This document shows positions 7,573-12,963 of a DNA stretch of 12,963 bases, piece by piece. The translations under genes and the position numbers were made by a program. Each line of letters opens with the position of its first letter. The first letter of the stretch is position 1. The DNA is from Lentisphaeraceae bacterium (lineage in GTDB: Bacteria > Verrucomicrobiota > Kiritimatiellia > RFP12 > UBA1067). The stretch lies in NCBI GenBank assembly GCA_004551905.1, contig SFPL01000047.1, positions 1 through 12,963 on the forward strand. The letters run 5' to 3'. Below the pieces are notes generated by a model. That model worked only from the letters and a program-made list of their open reading frames with translations. It had not been told where the DNA came from and made no database searches.

Positions 7573-8672
7573 CTTCCGCCACCCTCCTTGAGACGCAGAA
7601 TCTTGCCCGCAAGGGCGACAGGATCTTCGCCGCGACCGCTGGCGAGGTATTCGGCCACTCCCTTGCCGACGGCCGGATCCCTGGTGGCGACCATGAACGG
7701 CCTCGCCACCGCGTCCGCGCACCGCTGCAAAGAGCGCTCGTCGAACGGCGCAAGGGCGAACGCCCTGACCGCGAACGAGACGGCGGTCTCCGGGTCGTCG
7801 GCCCAGAAAGCGCGGCCACAGGCGGAAAGGCATGCGTTCCAGTCCTTCGGGTCGAGCTTGGCGAGAGCGGCGCGCTCGCGCAGGCGGGCGGCGTCGGACA
7901 GCCTCGGCGGCGCGAACAGCGGCTCGAGCCCGTCAGGAACCACGCCCTTCTCGTGGAACTTGACGAACGCCTCCGCCCTGCCGAGGTTGCGGTCGGCGCA
8001 GCGCATCACGTCCGCCGCCCTCTCGACCGCGCGCTGGTAAGAGCGCTGCGTCCCGAGCAGCATCCAGACCCTGCATTCGGCGAGCGCCTCGTCGTGTCTG
8101 CCGAGGAAGGACAGCAGTTCGACGATCTCCGGCTGCACGCGCTCGAAGCGCGTCTCCACCGCCTGCGGCCCCGCCCCGGCGGCCGACGCGGCCGCATCGC
8201 GGAGGACCAAGAGGGCCTTCTCCAAGGTCTCACCCGGCGCGCCGGCGGAGACGAGGCGCCGCGCCACGCCCTGCGATTCGACTGGCGCGCACTCAAGCAT
8301 CCCAAGCAGCATCCGTCCAGCCCCGGCGCCGTCTCCGCGCGCCTCAAAAGCGGACGCAAGCGCGGACATGGCGGCGCGAGCCGCGAAGACGTTGCCGGAA
8401 GAGGCAAACTCCCTGCACGACTTCTCGAACAGCTCCTCGTCCCCGCGCGCGGCGCACATCTCCCTCAGCGTCGAGACTGCCTCCGCCGCCGACTGGTGCG
8501 ACTTCGCGCCGGACGCCGCCGAAGAGACGTACTCAATCGCGGCGGACTGCCGCTCCACCGTGTTGGTGGCGAACCCGGCGGCGGCGGCGCGCACGCTCCT
8601 GAATTCCCCCGCGCCGGCGGCGCCGGCGACAGCCGCGGCGACCGCGGCACACACTGCAATGCACTTCTTCAC
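7569..8672 (-). CDS. Secreted alpha-helical repeat (TPR-like) protein, function unknown
   Basis: 367 residues. GTG start at 8672, part of a GTGA overlap with the upstream gene. A near-perfect AAAGGAGGT (8685-8677) lies 4 nt before it and decides this start over the longer open frame beginning at 8816. Signal peptide: KKCIAVCAAVAAAVAGAAGAG. The rest is almost wholly predicted helix with Ala-rich repeat pairs (for example FAARAAMSALASAFEARGDG and LLSFLGRHDEALAECRVWML), consistent with a TPR or Sel1-like solenoid but without a clean consensus. I see no catalytic motif. It sits between the glycoside-hydrolase-like lipoprotein and another TPR-like protein, which suggests a periplasmic or surface scaffold. 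The family is unassigned. Confidence 0.8.
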   Translation of the reverse strand: MKKCIAVCAAVAAAVAGAAGAGEFRSVRAAAAGFATNTVERQSAAIEYVSSAASGAKSHQSAAEAVSTLREMCAARGDEELFEKSCREFASSGNVFAARAAMSALASAFEARGDGAGAGRMLLGMLECAPVESQGVARRLVSAGAPGETLEKALLVLRDAAASAAGAGPQAVETRFERVQPEIVELLSFLGRHDEALAECRVWMLLGTQRSYQRAVERAADVMRCADRNLGRAEAFVKFHEKGVVPDGLEPLFAPPRLSDAARLRERAALAKLDPKDWNACLSACGRAFWADDPETAVSFAVRAFALAPFDERSLQRCADAVARPFMVATRDPAVGKGVAEYLASGRGEDPVALAGKILRLKEGGGR

Positions 8673-10339
8673 GTCGACCTCCTTTCCCCGCCTGCCAGCC
8701 AGACGAGCATGAACGAACCGAAACCACGCAGACTGAGCCTGACGGAGCCGTTCGAGGCCTCCATGCCGACGGGCTCGCCGCTCAGGAAGTCCTCGGCTCC
8801 TGACGGCGCCAGCCAATCCGGGACCGGGACGTCGAGCTCAAGCGGTTCAGCCGGCATGCCATGCATCCTCTTTGACCGCAGCTCCACCCTCCGCACCAAC
8901 AGCAGAACTCCCCTGCCGGGACTCCACGACTCGACCACGGACACCCGCCCGCGGCAGACCTCCCGCGAGCGGACCGGCACGAGACTCTCCACGACGCCGC
9001 GCCGCGCGCGGACTCCGGCGCACAGCCGCCTCACGGCGTCGCCGAGCGAAGGATCGGACGCGAGCGGATCGGCGCTGCCGTCGAACCAGTGGTGGATGCG
9101 CACACCCCTGGCGCCGCGCACGATGGCGCACCAGGCAAGCTCCTCGAACTCCGCGCCGGCAATTCCACCCGATTTCGTGAACCGCTCCGGCACCCACTCG
9201 ACCGGGCGGGGAGCTGACGCCTCCACCTTGTCGCGGACAAACGCGTCCTCGTCCTCAACGAACCGCTCCGGGGAGGCAGACCAGTGGAGCCGATAGGGCT
9301 TGACGATCACCGCGTCGGCGGACTGCGAATATATGTTCCAGGCGGACGGGTAAAGCGCGGTGCAGAGGTCGACGCCGCAGAGCGAGCCAGGATCCTCGGC
9401 GAGGCACCTTGCCCGCCACCCGACGACATCCCTCGACATCGACCCGGGCGTGCCGGCGCGCACATCGCTGCACACGGCGTCGTAGGGGAACCGGCGCACC
9501 AGCACGCCATCGTCCAGCCCGTACCTTCCGGCCACACCGGGCGGAAGCGGCCGGTCGCCATCCGGGCCAAATGGTGCCTCGAGGCGCACTCCCAGCATCG
9601 ATCTCACAAGCGAAAACCTCGACCTCCCGTCCGCGAAGACGAACTCCACCAGCGTCGCCGCCCCGCCGGCGACCGGCTCCGCCGGAACCGCTTCGACGAC
9701 CTCCGCGCCGCCGACGCATGGCGCGGGGAAGGAAGAGAACGCGACGCTGCGCCCGTTGACGCGCACTTCGACCGGCGCACCCCTGCCGGCCAGCTTGGCG
9801 AAAACCGAGCGGCCGCCGGACGCGAAAGAAAGAAAGGCTACCTTGCGGACCGGCTCCGAGTAGCGGGGGACGTCGGCCGAAAGTTCGCGGCCGTCTTCGG
9901 TTCTGAGGACGAGGCGGCACGGGCGCGAACGGCCGTCGAAATTCAGCTGGAAGACCGCGAAGGACCCGGCCGGCACCGTTTCGGAAGGATAGAACTGCCA
10001 CCACCTCGCCCCGGCAACGGGGCGCACTGCGGCCTTCCCATGGACGAAGGGAGACGCCGCCCCGTCGAACCTGAACGCCCTGAGCGCGGCCCGCGCCTCG
10101 CCGGAAAGCCGGGGCAAGTCGGTTCCGTCGAGGCTGGCGCCTGCAAACCTGACCGGGACTCCACTGCGGTTCGCGACGAGCACTTCGACCGTCTCGTTCG
10201 CCTCCCCGCCAGTCGACGCGGCGTACTGCACGCCGACGACCTCCACTCCGCAGGATCCGCCGCCCTGAGGGGTCCAGGAGCATCCCGCGAACAGGGCGGC
10301 CAATGCCGCCGCAAAGATTATGGTGCGGACGACGGTCAT
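8669..10339 (-). CDS. Lipoprotein resembling a degenerate TIM-barrel glycoside hydrolase
   Basis: 556 residues. The ATG at 10339 overlaps the sulfatase stop (ATGA). Only a weak GAAGAG lies before it, so translation probably depends on coupling. The N-terminus TIIFAAALAALFAGCSW has a lipobox (LFAGC), so the mature protein should be lipid-anchored. Residues about 30-240 are beta-rich, like Ig-type domains. Two segments then resemble TIM-barrel glycosidases: NIYSQSADAVIVKPYRLHW (about 335-353), in the position of the usual DxxGxDPYP strand, and EELAWCAIVRGARGVRIHHW (about 396-416), like the E..A...A...GA.G....W strand. A C-terminal beta domain ends in SVRLSLRGFGSFMLVW, typical of glycosidase C-termini. 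I cannot assign a family or a convincing acid/base pair. It could be inactive and glycan-binding. Confidence 0.75.
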   Translation of the reverse strand: MTVVRTIIFAAALAALFAGCSWTPQGGGSCGVEVVGVQYAASTGGEANETVEVLVANRSGVPVRFAGASLDGTDLPRLSGEARAALRAFRFDGAASPFVHGKAAVRPVAGARWWQFYPSETVPAGSFAVFQLNFDGRSRPCRLVLRTEDGRELSADVPRYSEPVRKVAFLSFASGGRSVFAKLAGRGAPVEVRVNGRSVAFSSFPAPCVGGAEVVEAVPAEPVAGGAATLVEFVFADGRSRFSLVRSMLGVRLEAPFGPDGDRPLPPGVAGRYGLDDGVLVRRFPYDAVCSDVRAGTPGSMSRDVVGWRARCLAEDPGSLCGVDLCTALYPSAWNIYSQSADAVIVKPYRLHWSASPERFVEDEDAFVRDKVEASAPRPVEWVPERFTKSGGIAGAEFEELAWCAIVRGARGVRIHHWFDGSADPLASDPSLGDAVRRLCAGVRARRGVVESLVPVRSREVCRGRVSVVESWSPGRGVLLLVRRVELRSKRMHGMPAEPLELDVPVPDWLAPSGAEDFLSGEPVGMEASNGSVRLSLRGFGSFMLVWLAGGERRST

Positions 10340-11622
10340 CTCTTCGGCTTCAGCAGCGGCATCAGCCCCGCGACCTCGGGAGGCGGGGACTTCCACGTGC
10401 GCGCGAGGTTGTTGGTTTCGCCGGGGTCGGCGACGAGGTCGTACGCCTCGAGGACGGAGTCGAACGGCTGCGCGGCGACGACCTTCCACCGGTCGGTCCT
10501 CGCCGACCGCACCCAGCCGCCGGGGCGGGCGATGCGGGTCTCGGAGACCACGGGGCGCCCGTCCGAGGCGCCGCCGCCGAGGAGCCCCTTCAGGCTGCGG
10601 CCGGACCAGCCGCGCGGGATCTCGACCCCGGCGAGGTCGAGGACCGTGGGGGCGACGTCGACCGCACCGACCTGCCCGCGGACGACCGCGCCGGGGCGGA
10701 ACGGCGACGCCCCCGCGGGCGGGCGGACCAGGAGCGGCACCAGCAGCTCGTCGTCGCAGAGGTTGTTGCCGTGGCTCGCCCAGCCGCGCTCCCAGAACGC
10801 CTCGCCGTGGTCGCCGGCCACCACCAGCAGCGTGTCGCGCCAGCGCGGCGTCGCCGAGACGGCGGCGACGAGGTTGGAGACCGCGTGGTCGAAGGCCGCG
10901 ATCTCGCCGTCGTAGGCGTCGACCACGCGGCGGCGCATCGCGCCGTCCACCTTGGAGGCGGGCGCCATCCATATCCCGGCCGGCGGGGGGACGGGGCTGT
11001 CGGAGAACTTCTCGTCGTAGGGCGGCGGAGGGTGGAAGTCCCAGTGCGAGTCCATGTAGAAGAGGAACAGGAACAGCGGCTTCTCGGGGTCGCGGCTGGC
11101 GAGGCGCCCGAGCCCGAGCCGGGTTAGCGCCATGCCCTGCGCGTAGCCGGAGCCGATCCTGGCGGGGCCGGCGTCAGGCGACACCGTGGCGGAGTAGTCG
11201 TCCCAGACGTCGAACCCGCTCCCGAACCCGAACCTGCGGTTGGTCATGGCGTTGGCGGTCACGCCGACCGTCTGGTAGCCGGCGTCGCGCAGCGCGCCGG
11301 CGAGGGTGGCGAGCCCGACGGCGTGCGGCGCGTCGGGGCGGACGCGCAGGTGGACGCCAGGCTCGACCGAGGTGAAGAGCGACATCACCGCCGGCTGCGT
11401 CCATGAGCCGCCCGCCACGACGGTCTCGAAACGGACTGCCTCCTCGCGGGCAAAGCGGTCGAGGAACGGCGTGGTGCCGCGGGGGTAGCCGTAGCAGCCC
11501 ATGTGCGACGGCCTGACGCTGTCGACCAGCACGAAGAGGATGTCTGGCTTCGCCGGCGCGGAGTAGGCAGTGCCTGCGATGGCGAAGGCCGCCGCAATGG
11601 ACAGAAAAGAAATTCTCTTCAT
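10336..11622 (-). CDS. Exported sulfatase-fold (alkaline phosphatase superfamily) hydrolase with Thr at the nucleophile site
   Basis: 428 residues. The ATG at 11622 is fixed by a long ribosome site AAGGAGGAGGTG (11637-11626) and by the signal peptide KRISFLSIAAAFAIAGTAYSA; the open frame to 11847 is ignored. Sulfatase landmarks in order: metal-site Asp34 in FVLVDSVRPSHMGCYGY; SWTQPAVMSLFTS (73-85), where sulfatases have C/S-x-P-S-R; DSHWDFHPPPPY (191-202); GDHGE (270-274); the SHGNN histidine (284); and the closing TDRWKVV...YDLVADPGETNNLA. The residue aligned with the formylglycine precursor is Thr75, so conversion to formylglycine is not expected. Other members of the superfamily use Thr directly, for example in phosphate or phosphoethanolamine transfer. 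The substrate is therefore uncertain: sulfate ester, phosphodiester or phosphonate. First gene of the operon, 57 nt below the predicted transcription start. Confidence 0.9.
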   Translation of the reverse strand: MKRISFLSIAAAFAIAGTAYSAPAKPDILFVLVDSVRPSHMGCYGYPRGTTPFLDRFAREEAVRFETVVAGGSWTQPAVMSLFTSVEPGVHLRVRPDAPHAVGLATLAGALRDAGYQTVGVTANAMTNRRFGFGSGFDVWDDYSATVSPDAGPARIGSGYAQGMALTRLGLGRLASRDPEKPLFLFLFYMDSHWDFHPPPPYDEKFSDSPVPPPAGIWMAPASKVDGAMRRRVVDAYDGEIAAFDHAVSNLVAAVSATPRWRDTLLVVAGDHGEAFWERGWASHGNNLCDDELLVPLLVRPPAGASPFRPGAVVRGQVGAVDVAPTVLDLAGVEIPRGWSGRSLKGLLGGGASDGRPVVSETRIARPGGWVRSARTDRWKVVAAQPFDSVLEAYDLVADPGETNNLARTWKSPPPEVAGLMPLLKPKR

Positions 11623-11625
11623 TCG

Positions 11626-11637
11626 CACCTCCTCCTT
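11626..11637 (-). promoter_or_regulatory. Ribosome binding site of the sulfatase-fold gene
   Basis: AAGGAGGAGGTG on the minus strand, ending 3 nt before the ATG at 11622. It is a full anti-Shine-Dalgarno match and rules out the upstream TTG at 11847 as the start. Confidence 0.85.
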
Positions 11638-11657
11638 GGAACAACCACAAATGCACT

Positions 11658-11679
11658 GCTTCGCGCACCCCGCGAAAGC
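11658..11679 (-). promoter_or_regulatory. Stem-loop at the predicted 5' end of the operon mRNA
   Basis: On the minus strand GCTTTCGCG (11679-11671), loop GGGTG, CGCGAAGC (11665-11658): eight pairs with one bulged T. Its first base falls about 7 nt after the -10 box, at the expected transcription start, so the mRNA would begin with this hairpin. Such 5' hairpins can protect transcripts from decay. There is no T-run after it, so it is not a simple attenuator. Confidence 0.45.
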
Positions 11680-11685
11680 GGTTGA

Positions 11686-11715
11686 ATTATAGCACAGACG
11701 CAAAAGCAAAGTCAA
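11686..11715 (-). promoter_or_regulatory. Sigma70-type promoter of the six-gene operon
   Basis: Minus strand: TTGACT (11715-11710), 18-base spacer, TATAAT (11691-11686), with TGC directly before the -10 box (extended -10). It stands out as an AT-rich island in GC-rich DNA and points straight at the sulfatase-fold gene. Predicted start near 11679. No operator repeat is obvious around it. I see no comparable promoter between the downstream genes, which overlap one another. Confidence 0.85.
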
Positions 11716-12061
11716 CCCCCCGTCCGCTGGAGCGATGTCGATTCCACTAGTCCTCGTCACGGCGTACTTCGCCGCCGCGTGGCTGGGGCGAGGCGTCAGG
11801 AAGGACGTGCTCGTCGCGCACATTGAGCGCATGCACCAGCGGTTCAACGACGTGCCCGAGTTCTTTCACTACGGTCTGACCGCTTCGGCTTTGTTGAGGC
11901 CCTTGTCCTCCATGTGCCGTAGCGCGAGAACGCCCGCCTTATGCCGTCGGCGAGACGACGGGCAGCCGGACCTGCCCGGATGTGACGAGCTCGCGTTCAT
12001 CGGCGAGGGGTAGCTAGCACGCACTCGTCAAGCCGAGACGCCCATTACACTTGCCAAAATC
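11716..12061. other. Intergenic stretch, no gene recognised
   Basis: Between the operon promoter and the FRG remnant. Open frames exist on both strands (plus 11735-12013, 92 codons; minus frames broken by stops), but none has a good start and ribosome site, a signal peptide or a recognisable domain. A short minus frame with MEDKGLNKAEA near 11930-11895 and a plus frame with HIERMHQRFNDVPEFFHYG near 11820-11876 look protein-like but fragmentary. The region could be the decayed remains of a gene that I cannot identify. Confidence 0.5.
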
Positions 12062-12092
12062 GACTTCGCCCTTGTTTAACAGGGCTGAAGTC
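12062..12092 (-). terminator. Possible intrinsic terminator after the FRG remnant
   Basis: GACTTCGCCCT (12062-12072), 8-nt loop TGTTTAAC, AGGGCTGAAGTC (12081-12092): 11 pairs with one bulged base. It lies about 50 nt beyond the FRG stop on the minus strand and is followed there by GATTTTGG. The T-tract is short, so termination may be weak, or it may be another palindromic repeat. Confidence 0.4.
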
Positions 12093-12143
12093 TCAATCAC
12101 CTCTCAAAAAATCATGAAACTCCAGCCATTGTGGACAGTCTCG

Positions 12144-12714
12144 TCAACGAAAATCAATTCCGGCTTTCTTTCCGTCCTCAATCAAATCACGCAGTCCTGT
12201 ATCAAAGGCCGGATTCGGAAACACATTACTAACCTCAAATGATTCTGAATTGCCCAACCACCGTAAGGCGTCTGGCAGATCAATCCTAATCACGCCTCTA
12301 ATCAGAGAGGTCATATCCTCCATAATGGCGCCATTCTTGTTTAGAGCCCGCACCAATACGCCATGCTGAACATGTGGACGTACAAAGTGAGAGGAAACAG
12401 CATACCTCAAATCGACGCGTTCAGAATGCAAACCTCGCCAATGCCCAGCAGCAACTTCACCACCTCGATCTACTCCGATTAACAAAATATAGGCATATCG
12501 ATACTTCTCTTTTTCTTGAGCAGGATTACGCAATAAATAACAAACCTTCCCGCCCTCTTCCCACCGTTCATGGCATGCAAACCACAATGCAATCCAGACA
12601 TTATCTACAGCATCAACCCACCGGGAAGAATGCTCGTATTGTTGAAACAAGCCTTCTATTACCGATTTACTCAGCGCCGCGACATTCCTTCCACCCTTTG
12701 TCAATATCTTGTTT
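12144..12714 (-). pseudogene. FRG-domain protein gene, 5' end lost at the IS junction
   Basis: The frame is open from the IS boundary to TGA at 12144. The only start codon in the native part is a TTG at 12704 without a ribosome site, so I treat it as an N-terminally truncated gene (about 190 residues left). Its start LFQQYEHSSRWVDAVDNVWIALWFACH corresponds to the FRG hallmark (QHYG-x-TRWLD-x-x-DNxxxALWFA). Later segments also fit: HFVRPHVQHGVLVRAL, then IRIDLPDALRWLGN and VFPNPAFDTGLRDLIED. The Phe-Arg-Gly segment that names the family should lie in the missing part. FRG proteins have no established function; they often sit in variable islands. The DNA is clearly AT-richer than the operon, which suggests separate acquisition. 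Confidence 0.6.
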
Positions 12715-12793
12715 CGCGCGCGCGAGTTCCCAGTGCAACACCGGGAGGTTTTGCCTTGAGCGATTGGCCTGTTGAGCGGGCTTCAGCTGGGGG

Positions 12794-12822
12794 TTGAAAA
12801 AATCAGGCGTTGGCTGTATGCT
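12794..12822 (+). promoter_or_regulatory. Transposase promoter of the right IS copy
   Basis: TTGAAA (12794-12799), 17-base spacer, TATGCT (12817-12822). It lies 34 nt upstream of the transposase ATG and is mirrored exactly in the left copy apart from the base at 12823. Confidence 0.55.
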
Positions 12823-12856
12823 ATCTTGCAAAGCAAAAAAACGCAAGGAGGCATCA

Positions 12857-12963
12857 ATGGCCACAAAGGAACGACGAAAGACCCCACCCGGGGCTCCGGC
12901 ATACCACCGCCTGACGGAAGAAGAGCGTATCATAATCGAAACGCTTCGTAAAGAGGGATGCTC
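12857..12963 (+). CDS. IS30-family transposase, N-terminal fragment (runs off the window)
   Basis: ATG at 12857 after AAGGAGG (12845-12851, 5-nt spacer). Thirty-five codons are visible: MATKERRKTPPGAPAYHRLT, then EEERIIIETLRKEGC. The YHRLTEEERIIIETLRKEG part matches the N-terminal helix-turn-helix opening of IS30 transposases (YxxLTxEERxxIExLLxxG), which recognises the IS ends; the DDE catalytic domain lies outside the window. The family call rests on this short motif and on the element end sequence, so it is probable rather than certain. Confidence 0.78.
   Translation, partial: MATKERRKTPPGAPAYHRLTEEERIIIETLRKEGC

Larger units (their letters stand above)
12715..12963 (+). mobile_element. 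5' end of an IS30-like insertion sequence (right copy, partial)
   Basis: The first 137 bases (12715-12851) are an inverted copy of 1-137 with a single mismatch, followed by the transposase start. The boundary is set by where the similarity to the left copy stops, at a CG run. The transposase of each copy points away from the operon, so the two elements enclose about 12.6 kb in inverted orientation. The downstream end and target duplication lie outside the window. Confidence 0.82.

Noticed and set aside
6535..10915. Long plus-strand open frames (for example 6535-8040, 7953-9296, 9284-10915)
   Set aside because: They lie opposite well-supported minus-strand genes, are Arg-, Pro- and Gly-rich without domains, and lack ribosome sites. 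They are expected by chance in very GC-rich DNA.
11623..11847. Sulfatase-fold gene starting at the TTG at 11847
   Set aside because: That start lies upstream of the promoter and lacks a ribosome site. The ATG at 11622 has a strong site and begins a signal peptide.
138..12714. The RHS tail and the FRG remnant as two halves of one RHS-FRG gene in a circular or tandem form
   Set aside because: Both are read leftward and sit at opposite ends, so the idea was tested. Direct joining is out of frame. A 2-bp target duplication would restore frame, but the flanking bases (GC and AA) do not match. Both ends also touch the same IS end, which a single insertion cannot give.
12374..12797. Plus-strand frames over the FRG remnant
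   Set aside because: They have no recognised domain and overlap the minus-strand frame that matches FRG motifs. The end of one is simply the IS sequence.
1..12963. tRNA, rRNA, CRISPR array or riboswitch
   Set aside because: I saw no sequence with the needed structure or conserved bases on either strand by eye. A covariance-model scan would be the decisive test.

Overview
The window is a stretch of very GC-rich bacterial DNA carrying one leftward (minus-strand) operon of large secreted proteins, bounded at both ends by inverted copies of the same insertion sequence. The protein types suggest an uncultured anaerobic member of the PVC group, most likely Kiritimatiellota. They are a giant RHS/YD-repeat protein with a signal peptide, a LamG protein ending in a short Asp-rich calcium-binding segment of the DGDGxPxxWE type, and a secreted sulfatase-fold enzyme. 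The taxonomic call is an inference from protein style, not a measurement.

Layout from right to left, the direction of transcription of the operon. Positions 12963-12715 are the 5' end of an IS30-like element, with its transposase starting at 12857 and running out of the window. Positions 12714-12144 hold the remaining part of an FRG-domain gene whose 5' end was removed at the IS junction, followed by a possible terminator at 12092-12062. About 340 bp with no recognisable gene follow. A strong sigma70-type promoter lies at 11715-11686. The operon comes next: sulfatase-fold hydrolase (11622-10336), lipoprotein resembling a glycoside hydrolase (10339-8669), helical-repeat secreted protein (8672-7569), second TPR-like secreted protein (7572-6592), LamG/Ca-binding protein (6595-5645) and a 1,858-residue RHS protein (5631-55). 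The last 26 residues of the RHS protein are encoded by the second, inverted copy of the IS (137-1).

Four consecutive gene junctions are 4-bp stop/start overlaps (ATGA, GTGA, GTGA, ATGA), and the last is a 13-nt gap. All six products carry an export signal, one of them a lipobox. They therefore look like a single envelope or surface module made from one transcript, with the RHS polymer as the largest part and hydrolase-like and protein-interaction modules as partners. No function is known for this combination, so the joint role is inference.

Signs of mobility and mosaicism are strong. The RHS variable C-terminus is cut off 72 residues after the RHS core. The FRG gene is cut at the opposite end. 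The RHS coding sequence contains three short sequences resembling dispersed non-coding repeats, all read through in frame. The AT content is visibly higher in the last part of the RHS gene and in the FRG remnant than in the rest of the operon.
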